64,000 nucleotides of DNA. It comes from Pararhizobium_B sp963838155. GTDB taxonomy: Bacteria > Pseudomonadota > Alphaproteobacteria > Rhizobiales > Rhizobiaceae. The stretch lies in contig CAWIQE010000018.1 in assembly GCA_963838155.1 (NCBI GenBank), positions 1 through 64,000 of the forward strand, given 5' to 3'. This document shows positions 41,347 to 49,013 of the stretch, in pieces. The notes under the pieces were generated by a model, which saw only the letters and a list, made by a program, of their open reading frames with translations, had not been told where the DNA came from and ran no database searches. Position numbers and translations under genes: made by a program. The first letter of the stretch is position 1, and every line of letters begins with the position of its first letter.

Positions 41347-42717
41347 ATGCTGAGGAACGATCAACTCGCCGAATGGGACCGTGAGAATTTCTTTCATCCC
41401 TCGACGCACCTCGCACAGTTCGCGCGCGGCGAGGTGCACGATCGCATCCTGACGGGGGGCAAGGGCGTCCATATCGAGGACCGGGAGGGCAACCGGCTTC
41501 TCGACGGCTTCGCGGGCCTCTACTGCGTGAACGTCGGCTACGGACGCCAGGAGATCGCCGAGGCCATCGCCAAGCAGGCGAAGGAACTCGCCTACTACCA
41601 CGCCTATGTCGGGCACGGCACGGAAGCCTCCATCACGCTGTCGAAGATGATCCTCGACCGTGCGCCCGAGGGCATGAGCAAGGTGTATTTCGGACTTGGC
41701 GGCTCCGATGCGAACGAGACCAACATCAAGCTGGTCTGGCACTACAACAACATCCTCGGACGGCCGGAGAAGAAGAAGATCATCTCGCGCTGGCGCGGCT
41801 ATCACGGCTCCGGCCTGATGACCGGGTCGCTGACCGGGCTCGAACTTTACCACAAGAAGTTCGACCTGCCGTTCCCGCAGGTCAAGCACACGGAAGCCCC
41901 GTACTATTTCCGTCGCCCCGAGCTGTCGATGAGCGAGGAGGACTTCGTCGCCTATTGCGCCGGCAAGCTGGAGGAAATGATCCTCGTCGAGGGACCGGAC
42001 ACGGTTGCCGCCTTCATCGGCGAGCCGGCGCTCGGCACGGGCGGCATTGTGCCGCCGCCCGCCGGCTACTGGGCGGCGATCCAGAAGGTGCTCGAGAAGT
42101 ACGATATCCTGCTGATCGCCGACGAGGTGGTGACCGGGTTCGGCCGGCTCGGCACGATGTTCGGCTCCGACCACTACGGACTGAAGCCCGACATCATCAC
42201 CATCGCGAAGGGCCTCACATCCGCCTATGCGCCGCTCTCCGGCTCCATCATCGGCGACAGGGTGTGGGAGGTGCTCATGCGGGGAACCGACGAAAGCGGT
42301 CCGATCGGCCATGGCTGGACCTACTCTGCCCATCCGATCGGCGCGGCCGCGGGCGTCGCGAACCTGGAGCTGATCGACAAGCTCGGCCTCGTGGAAAACG
42401 CCGGCAAGGTCGGGGCGACGCTCAACCGCCTGATGAAGGCCGCCGTCGGCGACCATCAGCATGTCGGCGACGTGCGCGGCGAGGGCATGCTCTGCGCGGT
42501 CGAACTGGTCGAGGACCGGGCGAAGCGGACCTTCTTCGACCCGTCGAAGAAGATCGGTCCGGCCGTATCCGCAGCGCTCCTGAAGCGCGGCGTCATCGGC
42601 CGCGCGATGCCGCAGGGCGACATCATCGGCTTCGCACCGCCCTTCTGCCTGACGGAGGAAGAGGCCGGCACCATCGCTGACGCCACGGCCGAGGCCGTCA
42701 AGGAAGTGCTCGGCTGA
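41347..42717 (+). CDS. doeD: Class III aminotransferase, DoeD (diaminobutyrate transaminase)
   Basis: This 456-residue PLP enzyme has LLDGFAGLYCVNVGYG, VYFGLGGSDANETNIKL, the Asp of IADEVVTGFGRLG and the Schiff-base Lys in TIAKGLTSAYAPLSG. In ectoine breakdown DoeD/Atf converts 2,4-diaminobutyrate to aspartate semialdehyde. AGAAAGGA precedes the ATG by about five bases. It follows doeC by 39 bases and ends the cassette; a GC hairpin follows. Confidence 0.87.
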   Translation: MLRNDQLAEWDRENFFHPSTHLAQFARGEVHDRILTGGKGVHIEDREGNRLLDGFAGLYCVNVGYGRQEIAEAIAKQAKELAYYHAYVGHGTEASITLSKMILDRAPEGMSKVYFGLGGSDANETNIKLVWHYNNILGRPEKKKIISRWRGYHGSGLMTGSLTGLELYHKKFDLPFPQVKHTEAPYYFRRPELSMSEEDFVAYCAGKLEEMILVEGPDTVAAFIGEPALGTGGIVPPPAGYWAAIQKVLEKYDILLIADEVVTGFGRLGTMFGSDHYGLKPDIITIAKGLTSAYAPLSGSIIGDRVWEVLMRGTDESGPIGHGWTYSAHPIGAAAGVANLELIDKLGLVENAGKVGATLNRLMKAAVGDHQHVGDVRGEGMLCAVELVEDRAKRTFFDPSKKIGPAVSAALLKRGVIGRAMPQGDIIGFAPPFCLTEEEAGTIADATAEAVKEVLG

Positions 42718-42736
42718 TCCGGTCGAACGTCTGAAG

Positions 42737-42758
42737 GGCCCGGCCGTCGCGCCGGGCC
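42737..42758. terminator. Hairpin between doeD and the convergent small gene
   Basis: GGCCCGGC (42737-42744) pairs with GCCGGGCC (42751-42758) around a six-base loop. It lies between two converging genes and may terminate both. There is no T-run. Confidence 0.5.
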
Positions 42759-42965
42759 TCAATCCTCGCCTTCGCCGCCTTCGTGCGGCGGGGGCTTTCG
42801 TCGCATGCGGGAAAAGACGAGAAAGGCGAGGGCTGGCACGGCCATCCCGATCACGAGACCGATTCCCGCACCGATGGCGGAGTTTTCCGCACCGCCATGG
42901 GTCCCGCCGAGGATCGCGCCGGCGACGACGAGGAGAAACGGCAGGAGGCATCCGACTGCGATCAC
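42759..42965 (-). CDS. Small two-helix membrane protein, unknown function
   Basis: This 68-residue frame starts with GTG at 42965 and encodes two hydrophobic segments (LLPFLLVVAGAILGG and GAGIGLVIGMAVPALAFLVF) followed by a basic then acidic tail (SRMRRKPPPHEGGEGED). The positive-inside pattern suggests a cytoplasmic C terminus. No family is recognised and the ribosome binding site is weak. Composition and the converging hairpin make it a probable real gene. Confidence 0.6.
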   Translation of the reverse strand: MIAVGCLLPFLLVVAGAILGGTHGGAENSAIGAGIGLVIGMAVPALAFLVFSRMRRKPPPHEGGEGED

Positions 42966-43099
42966 GGGTTTTGGCTCAACGGGTTGATTCCGGACCGCGG
43001 CCGTGATTGAGCAATGGCGATCGATGGCGAAGCAGGAGGCGCGACCATCGCCAGCGGCCGGGCTTGCCGGTCGGCGAAACGTTTTCGGGGAGCGGTCCC

Positions 43100-43549
43100 A
43101 TGGTCTTTCTTCGAGTTTTCTCGCTCGTCCTGACGGCGATCATCCTGGTTCCGAGTGCTGCGCATCTGTTCGAGCTCCCGGGCAAGATCGGTCTCGGCGA
43201 AAAGGCGTATTTCAGCGTCCAGGGCATCTATGCCGGCTGGTCGCATTTCGCGATCCCGATCTTCGCGGCAATCCTCCTGGATGTCGCGCTTGCCGTCGCG
43301 GAGCGAAAGCGGGACCCCGCGGCGGCGCGCTGGGCGCTTGCCTCGGCCGGTTTCGTCGCGCTCAGCCTCGTCACCTTCTTCCTCTTCGTCCTGCCCGGCA
43401 ATCAAGCGACGGCGAACTGGACGACCCCCAGGGACAACTGGATGCTCTTGCGAACGCATTGGGAATACGGCCACGCGGCCGGCGCGATCCTCGTTTTCCT
43501 GGCCTTCCTGTCGATCTGCTTGGCGACCGTGCGGCGAGGCCGCGACTAG
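43100..43549 (+). CDS. DUF1772-like membrane protein
   Basis: The 149-residue product has four predicted membrane helices and short conserved loops HLFELPGKI and TPRDNWMLLRTHWEYGHA, a pattern seen in DUF1772/anthrone-oxygenase-like proteins. Function is unknown. The ATG at 43100 is chosen because the upstream in-frame sequence is polar and Arg-rich. GGGGAGCGG precedes it. Its stop overlaps the convergent dinB stop by four bases. Confidence 0.78.
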   Translation: MVFLRVFSLVLTAIILVPSAAHLFELPGKIGLGEKAYFSVQGIYAGWSHFAIPIFAAILLDVALAVAERKRDPAAARWALASAGFVALSLVTFFLFVLPGNQATANWTTPRDNWMLLRTHWEYGHAAGAILVFLAFLSICLATVRRGRD

Positions 43550-44850
43550 TAGTCGCCGCTCCTGCGGCCCGTCCCGGGCGCGAACGTGTAGCCGGTCTCG
43601 ACGCTCGTGCGGCCGAACTTCGTCCGGATCCGGTCGATCGCCTCTTCCGCGTTGGCCCGGCGCGTGGCCTGGGGATCGAGAAAATCGGGTGGATCGGCGC
43701 GCAGGTCGTCCGTCAGTTCCGAAACGCCGATGCCGATCAGCCGGAAGCGGGTGCCGTCGAGCTCCCGCTGCAGGAGAAGGAGACCGGTGCGGAATATCCG
43801 GTCGGCGAGGTGCGTCGGGTCTTCCAGGCGCCGGTTGCGCGTCCGGATCTTGAAGTCGGTCGATTTGAGCTTCAGCACGACGGTGCGACCCGCGATGCCC
43901 TGTGCCTTGAGCCGGGCGGCGACCGTCTCCGACAGGCGTCGCAGGATGGGCACGAGATCGTCCGCGCCGGAGAGGTCCGAATTGAAGGTCGTCTCCGCCG
44001 AAACGCTCTTTGCCTCCCGCTCCGGCGAAATCCGGCGCTGGTCGATACCGCGCGAAAGCCGGAAGAGGCGCTGTCCCATGGTGCCGTAGCGCCGCATCAA
44101 ATCGCCTTCCTCCATCGTCTGGATCTGGCCGATCGTGAGGATGCCGTCCCGCTCGAGCGTCTGGGCGAGGGCCTTTCCGACGCCCCAGATGAGCGTCACC
44201 GGCTTTCCGGCCAGGAACGAGACCGCTTCCGCCTGGCCGATGACGGAAAGGCCGCGCGGCTTGTCGAGGTCGGACGCGACCTTGGCGAGGAAGGGGCAAT
44301 AGGAAAGGCCGACGGAGATGCTGATGCCGATCTCGCGCTCCACGCGCAAGGCGAACCGCGCGAGCGTCCGGGCAGGGGTGTCGCGATGCAGCCGCTCGGT
44401 GCCGGTCAGGTCGAGGAAGGCCTCGTCGATCGAAACGGGCTGCACGAGCGGCGTGAGCTCCTGCATCAGGCTGCGCACCTCGCGCCCGACGCGCACGTAT
44501 TTCTCCATGTCGGGCTTGATCACCACGGCCTCCGGACAGGCTTCCAGTGCCTTGAACATCGGCATGGCCGAGCGGACGCCGCTGATCCGGGCGATGTAGC
44601 ACGCGGTCGAGACGACCCCGCGTCGGCCGCCGCCGATGATCACCGGCCTGTCGCGCAGTTCGGGGCGGTCGCGCTTCTCGACCGAGGCATAGAAGGCGTC
44701 GCAGTCGATGTGGGCTATCGCCAGCTGGTGCAGCTCCTCGTGCCGCACCAGGCGCGGGCTGCCGCAGCGCTCGCATCTCCGTCCGGCGCCGGCCTTCGGC
44801 GTCAGGCAGTCGCGGCAGAACCCGGCTCGGGAGTTTATTTCGCTCGGCAT
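43546..44850 (-). CDS. dinB: DNA polymerase IV with N-terminal zinc ribbon
   Basis: This 434-residue Y-family polymerase performs error-prone translesion synthesis. Catalytic acids are in HIDCDAFYASVEKRD and SIDEAFLDLTG, and the little-finger domain follows at about 290-400. An extra N terminus holds a four-Cys ribbon, CRDC and CERC within the first 30 residues, as in many rhizobial DinB proteins. A LexA-type direct repeat lies only six bases before the ATG, so transcripts would be nearly leaderless or the start is further in. The C terminus lacks an obvious beta-clamp QLxLF motif. Confidence 0.93.
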   Translation of the reverse strand: MPSEINSRAGFCRDCLTPKAGAGRRCERCGSPRLVRHEELHQLAIAHIDCDAFYASVEKRDRPELRDRPVIIGGGRRGVVSTACYIARISGVRSAMPMFKALEACPEAVVIKPDMEKYVRVGREVRSLMQELTPLVQPVSIDEAFLDLTGTERLHRDTPARTLARFALRVEREIGISISVGLSYCPFLAKVASDLDKPRGLSVIGQAEAVSFLAGKPVTLIWGVGKALAQTLERDGILTIGQIQTMEEGDLMRRYGTMGQRLFRLSRGIDQRRISPEREAKSVSAETTFNSDLSGADDLVPILRRLSETVAARLKAQGIAGRTVVLKLKSTDFKIRTRNRRLEDPTHLADRIFRTGLLLLQRELDGTRFRLIGIGVSELTDDLRADPPDFLDPQATRRANAEEAIDRIRTKFGRTSVETGYTFAPGTGRRSGDY

Positions 44851-44855
44851 GACGG

Positions 44856-44870
44856 GAACAAAAATTGAAC
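44856..44870. promoter_or_regulatory. LexA (SOS) box of dinB
   Basis: GAAC at 44856-44859 and GAAC at 44867-44870 are spaced by seven bases, giving GAAC-N7-GAAC, the direct-repeat LexA operator of alphaproteobacteria (GTTC-N7-GTTC on the coding strand). It lies six bases before the dinB ATG, which predicts SOS control of dinB. Confidence 0.82.
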
Positions 44871-44964
44871 ATCCCGACGATAGCCGTTATTCTTCCGAGT
44901 CACAACAAGCCGCATGGGGATGAGCTGTGGGCAATGTGCGCGACCGGCGGCGACGCGGCGGAAG

Positions 44965-45237
44965 TCAGATGCTGGTTTCGTGGCCGTCTTTCGCAAGCGT
45001 GCGATATGCGCCGGCGACCCTCGCAGGCGGCGTGCCGGTTTCCTCGCAGAACGCCATCAGCGTCGGCTCGTGGTTCATGAGGAATGCGAGGAGGCCGGCG
45101 AAGAACCCCGGTTCGGTGGACGCCTGCCGCAAGCCGTCCGCCGTCAGCCCCGACAGCGCCAGGAAGCGCGACATCAGGTCCGGCTGGCCCGCCAGCCAGC
45201 CGAGCACGGCAACTGCGGTATCCTCGGCGTCGTTCAT
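44965..45237 (-). CDS. DUF3572 family protein
   Basis: The 90-residue product matches DUF3572: AVAVLGWLAGQPDLMSRFLALSG, then LAFLMNHEPTLMAFCEETG. It is a small helical cytosolic protein of unknown function that, in my recollection, is kept beside divK-pleD in Hyphomicrobiales. It is divergent from divK, sharing a 165-base intergenic region rich in AT. Confidence 0.88.
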   Translation of the reverse strand: MNDAEDTAVAVLGWLAGQPDLMSRFLALSGLTADGLRQASTEPGFFAGLLAFLMNHEPTLMAFCEETGTPPARVAGAYRTLAKDGHETSI

Positions 45238-45402
45238 GCTGCGCCCCGTTTCGTCATGCCGGCAATTCCCGACGCAATATTACCGATTTTTCAACAATAT
45301 GCAGATAGGTTCAATGACAAGTTCGAGGAGAAACCTGCGGTTGCGCCCATCAAGGAAACATGACGCCGCCCCGTGCAACCCTGCGCAGACACGAGGGCAA
45401 CC

Positions 45403-45774
45403 ATGCCGAAACGTGTAATGATCGTCGAGGACAACGAGCTGAATATGAAGCTCTTTCGCGACCTCATCGAGGCTTCCGGTTACGAGACGATTCGGACCCG
45501 CAATGGCATGGAGGCGCTCGAGCTGGCGCGTCGGCACCGTCCGGACCTCATCCTGATGGACATCCAGCTGCCCGAGGTCTCGGGCCTCGAGGTGACGAAA
45601 TGGCTGAAGGAGGACGATGAGCTGCATCCAATTCCCGTCATCGCCGTCACCGCCTTCGCCATGAAGGGCGACGAGGAGCGAATCCGCCAGGGCGGCTGCG
45701 AGGCCTACATCTCCAAGCCGATCTCCGTGCCGAAATTCATCGAGACCATCAAAACCTATCTCGGGGAGGCATGA
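45403..45774 (+). CDS. divK: Cell-cycle response regulator DivK
   Basis: This 123-residue single receiver has the acidic pair VEDNE, phosphoacceptor D53 in LILMDIQLPEVSG, and the Lys of AYISKPISVPKFIETI. Position four bases ahead of pleD identifies it as DivK, which carries polarity information from DivJ and PleC and controls the CckA-CtrA pathway. The ATG at 45403 gives the standard N terminus MPKRVMIVEDNELNMKLF. Confidence 0.95.
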   Translation: MPKRVMIVEDNELNMKLFRDLIEASGYETIRTRNGMEALELARRHRPDLILMDIQLPEVSGLEVTKWLKEDDELHPIPVIAVTAFAMKGDEERIRQGGCEAYISKPISVPKFIETIKTYLGEA

Positions 45775-45778
45775 ACCC

Positions 45779-47158
45779 ATGACCGCCCGGATCCTGGTCG
45801 TCGACGACATCCCGGCAAACGTGAAGCTGCTCGAAGCCCGGCTGCTGGCCGAATATTTCGAGGTGCTGACCGCCGGCGACGGCGCCGCGGCGCTGTCGAT
45901 CTGCAACAGCGTTCCCGTCGACCTGATCCTGCTCGACATCATGATGCCGGAAATGGACGGGTTCGAGGTCTGCGAGCGGTTGAAGGCCAACCCGGCGACG
46001 ACCCACATACCCGTGGTGATGGTCACCGCGCTCGACGGCAGGGAAGACCGTATCCGAGGCCTCGAGGCCGGCGCCGACGACTTCCTGACCAAGCCCGTCA
46101 ACGACCTGCAGCTGATGGCGCGGGTGCGCAGCCTCCTGAGGCTGAAATCGCTGGACGACGAATTGCGGATGCGGGCGCGCACGGCTCAAGCCGTGGCGGC
46201 CGACGAGATCGTGCCCCCGGGAAATCCGCATGCCAGGATCGTCGACGGCGAGGTGCTCGTGGTCGACGCTCGTGCCAATTCGCAGGACCGCACCGCGCGG
46301 GCCCTGGAGGAGATCGCGCACACCGTCGCGACCGGCGATCCGCAGACGGCGCTGTTCGAAGCCGCCGACAACAGCGACTACGACCTCGTCATCGTCAGTT
46401 CCAATCTTGCCGGGCACGATCCGTTGCGCCTGTGCGCACAGCTGCGCTCACTCGACCGCACGCGCTTCATTCCCATCCTTCTTTCCTGCGAACGCGGCGA
46501 GGACGAGATGATCGGGCGGGCGCTGGAGCTGGGCGTCAACGACTACATCCTGCGGCCGATCGATCCGAACGAACTGGCCGCCCGCGCCATGACGCAGATC
46601 AGGCGCAAGCGCTACAACGACCGTCTGAGGGCCGGCGTGCGCCAGACGATGGAAATGGCCGTCACCGACGGCCTCACCGGCCTGCACAACCGGCATTATC
46701 TCGACAGGCATCTCGGCGTCCTCGTCGACCGAGCCCGCGCTCGGGCCCGGCCCCTTTCCGTCTGCATCATGGATATCGACCGGTTCAAGGCGGTCAACGA
46801 CACCCATGGCCACGACGCCGGGGACGACATATTGCGCGGCTTCGCACGGCGCATTCGTGCGGCGGTGCGCGGAGCCGATCTCGCCTGCCGCTACGGCGGC
46901 GAAGAATTCGTCGTGGTCATGCCCGACACGGCGACGGACGTTGCCGTGCGTATTGCGGAACGCTTGCGCGAGGCCGTGGAGGCCGATCCATTCAACGTCT
47001 ACGCCACCGACAGGCAGATCGCCGTAACCGCATCCTTCGGCATATCGACGCTCCACGGCTTCGGCGATTCGCCGGAATCGCTCATGAAGCGCGCGGACGA
47101 GGCGCTTTACGAAGCCAAGCGGGAAGGGCGCAATCGAGTCGTCAGCATAGCGGCCTGA
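45779..47158 (+). CDS. pleD: Diguanylate cyclase response regulator PleD
   Basis: This 459-residue protein has two receivers and a GGDEF domain. The first receiver carries D53 in LILLDIMMPEMDG. The second is degenerate, with Ser at the acceptor position (LVIVSSNLAGHDPL), as expected of the PleD adaptor. The active site is YGGEEFVVVMP near 371-381, and the inhibitory I-site RGAD lies just before it. It makes cyclic di-GMP in response to phosphorylation at the cell pole and is cotranscribed with divK. Confidence 0.96.
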   Translation: MTARILVVDDIPANVKLLEARLLAEYFEVLTAGDGAAALSICNSVPVDLILLDIMMPEMDGFEVCERLKANPATTHIPVVMVTALDGREDRIRGLEAGADDFLTKPVNDLQLMARVRSLLRLKSLDDELRMRARTAQAVAADEIVPPGNPHARIVDGEVLVVDARANSQDRTARALEEIAHTVATGDPQTALFEAADNSDYDLVIVSSNLAGHDPLRLCAQLRSLDRTRFIPILLSCERGEDEMIGRALELGVNDYILRPIDPNELAARAMTQIRRKRYNDRLRAGVRQTMEMAVTDGLTGLHNRHYLDRHLGVLVDRARARARPLSVCIMDIDRFKAVNDTHGHDAGDDILRGFARRIRAAVRGADLACRYGGEEFVVVMPDTATDVAVRIAERLREAVEADPFNVYATDRQIAVTASFGISTLHGFGDSPESLMKRADEALYEAKREGRNRVVSIAA

Positions 47159-47438
47159 TTCCGCAATGCGGAAGACGTCGGGGCGGGATGCCGGACCCTT
47201 CAGTCAACTACTTGTGTTAACGATAAATCGCAGGTCTGAAGATTCTCGTTAACAAGCCATTGATTTTCGATTTGTTCTGCGCAAAATGGGCACAAGAGGC
47301 TGCTGATGCAGTGCATTCGTTTCGCATACCCCATGATGCTCAGGTCCGCCGCATCTCCTGAATCGTGGGGTCGGCCGGTCAGGTTTGGGACCATGTGGCC
47401 TCCTCGTACCGCAGCCTAACTCCTGACCGGCCCCCATT
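47159..47438. other. AT-richer 280-base gap after pleD
   Basis: No gene is supported. The stretch is less GC-rich than its surroundings and contains an 8-bp inverted repeat, GTTAACGA (47216-47223) and TCGTTAAC (47246-47253). A minus-strand frame with a CPFC motif was considered but has no ribosome binding site. Confidence 0.45.
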
Positions 47439-47439
47439 A

Positions 47440-47473
47440 AAAAACGCTGCTTTCGAAAGAAAGCAGCGTTTTT
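47440..47473 (-). terminator. Strong bidirectional terminator downstream of rpmG
   Basis: AAAAACGCTGCTTTC (47440-47454) pairs with its complement (47459-47473) around a GAAA loop: a 15-bp perfect stem with A and T runs at both ends. It lies 27 bases after the rpmG stop and has a T-run in both directions. Confidence 0.92.
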
Positions 47474-47500
47474 CATTTCGGCCGGGAAGGCGAGGGGTCT

Positions 47501-47668
47501 TTATTTGATCTTCGCTTCCTTGAACTCGACGTGCTTTTTGGCAATCGGATCGTATTTCGTCTTGACCATCTTTTCGGTCATCGTGCGGCTGTTCTTCTTC
47601 GTGACGTAAAAGAAGCCAGTGTCCGCCGTGGACTGCAGCTTGATCTTGATGGTGGTCGCCTTGGCCAT
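47501..47668 (-). CDS. rpmG: 50S ribosomal protein L33
   Basis: This 55-residue basic protein (MAKATTIKIKLQSTADTGFF, then YVTKKNSRTMTEKMV) is L33 of the zinc-free type, with no CxxC pairs. GAGAGGCAG lies before the ATG at 47668. It is followed by a strong terminator, and a 147-base gap separates it from the NUDIX gene upstream. Confidence 0.97.
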   Translation of the reverse strand: MAKATTIKIKLQSTADTGFFYVTKKNSRTMTEKMVKTKYDPIAKKHVEFKEAKIK

Positions 47669-47815
47669 GATGGGTCTGCCTCTCGAAAAAGGAAGCCGCG
47701 GACACCGATTGCGGTCCACGGCTGATCGGAGCCTCGCGCGGCTCTTGCGGCGGAACCTACAAATCGCGCCGGAAAAGTCAAGCAGCTTCTGCCCCGGCGG
47801 GGCGGCGAGGACCCG

Positions 47816-48529
47816 TCAGAGAAGGTCTCGAACCCGCCGGCCCGATCGAAAATGATAGAAGGGAGCGGGCCGCTCCGGCCGCAAACGATCGTCTTCGGCG
47901 AGGGCGGCCGCGAGATCGGCGAGGATCAGCCGGGTTATGCTCGGCAAGGCAATGTCCGGCAGCCGACCGATCGGGATCCATCTGAGGTCCTGAAGCTCGT
48001 CGCTGTCGCGGACCGCTTGCGGGTCCACCGCCGCTTCGTCCGTGAAGCAGGCGAAGAAGCGGGTATCGTAGCGCCGAACCTCGTTGGGCGGCGTGATGGC
48101 GCGGGCAAAGAAGCGAAGACTGGAAAGATCCGGGAGCTCATCGCCGCCGTCGACGGGATACGGCAGCAGGCCGGTTTCCTCGGTCATCTCGCGAACCGCG
48201 GCGACGGCCAGTCCGCGTGCGCGGGAGGCGGGCGTTGCGGCCGGGACCCGTCTCAGGAGCTTTTCCGCGACGACCGGCGGCAGGTCGGCGGCAACCTTGG
48301 TCCGGCCGTCGGCGCGGTCCCTCCGCCCACCGGGAAACACGTAGGTCTCCGGCATGAAGACATGACGGCGGTGGCGGCGGCCGACGAGGACGCGGAAGCC
48401 GCCCTCCGTCCGGTCGATGAGGATGAGCGAAGAGGCGTCCCGCGGACGGATGCCGCGAGCCGGACCCGCTTCCCGGCGGTCCGTCGGCGCGGCGGCCCCG
48501 GCAGTCTCCCCGCCGGGGCCCTCAAGCAT
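47816..48529 (-). CDS. NUDIX hydrolase
   Basis: This 237-residue protein has MPETYVFPGGRRD and the core AAVREMTEETGLLPYP of the Nudix box; the usual upstream Gly and Glu of the box are displaced, as in long NUDT19/COG0494 relatives that act on CoA or dinucleotide substrates. The substrate is unknown. Its ATG overlaps the end of the DUF983 gene by eight bases. The N-terminal 30 residues are low-complexity, so a later start is possible. Confidence 0.86.
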   Translation of the reverse strand: MLEGPGGETAGAAAPTDRREAGPARGIRPRDASSLILIDRTEGGFRVLVGRRHRRHVFMPETYVFPGGRRDRADGRTKVAADLPPVVAEKLLRRVPAATPASRARGLAVAAVREMTEETGLLPYPVDGGDELPDLSSLRFFARAITPPNEVRRYDTRFFACFTDEAAVDPQAVRDSDELQDLRWIPIGRLPDIALPSITRLILADLAAALAEDDRLRPERPAPFYHFRSGRRVRDLL

Positions 48530-49013
48530 TGCTTGCCGGTTCCCGCAGCGGCATCGTCGCCGGATCGTCCTGCGGATCTCCGAAGCCGTGCATGCGGTTC
48601 GCCCATTGCAGGCCGATCACCGCCCCCTTCACGGGCTGAAGCAGGAGAAGGGCGGCCACCACCGTGGCAGGCGACCATATGGCGATGTGCTGCCAGCTCG
48701 AAAGGTGCCAGAGCGTTTCCGTCATCAACCATCCGCCGACCATGACGTGCCCGACGATCAGCGCGACGAGATAGGCCGGCAGGTCGTCGGCCCGGTGGTG
48801 ATGCATCTCCTCGCCGCAGGAGGGGCAGCGATCGACCGGCTTGAGGAAAGCCCGGAAGAGGGCAGCCTGGCCGCAATTCGGGCAGCGGTTGCGAAAGCCG
48901 CGCTTCATGGCCTCGACGACGGAGCGCTGTTGCACCGGCGTTTGGTCGGCCGCCCCTTGCAGGATCTTCATCGAACCGAATTGCGACACCTTTCCGTTCC
49001 TTTCCTCGCTCAT
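48522..49013 (-). CDS. DUF983 family membrane protein
   Basis: The 163-residue protein has a four-Cys zinc site (RCPNCGQAALF and DRCPSCGEEMHHH) followed by two membrane helices (YLVALIVGHVMVGGWLM and ATVVAALLLLQPVKGAVIGL), the DUF983 pattern. Function is unknown; in alphaproteobacteria it commonly follows rnr. It overlaps rnr by ATGA and the NUDIX gene by eight bases, so rnr-DUF983-NUDIX is a translationally coupled operon. Confidence 0.9.
   Translation of the reverse strand: MSEERNGKVSQFGSMKILQGAADQTPVQQRSVVEAMKRGFRNRCPNCGQAALFRAFLKPVDRCPSCGEEMHHHRADDLPAYLVALIVGHVMVGGWLMTETLWHLSSWQHIAIWSPATVVAALLLLQPVKGAVIGLQWANRMHGFGDPQDDPATMPLREPASNA

Noticed and set aside
47200..47394. A 64-codon minus-strand frame with a CPFC motif between pleD and rpmG
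   Set aside because: No ribosome binding site and no supporting composition; lies in an AT-richer intergenic region.
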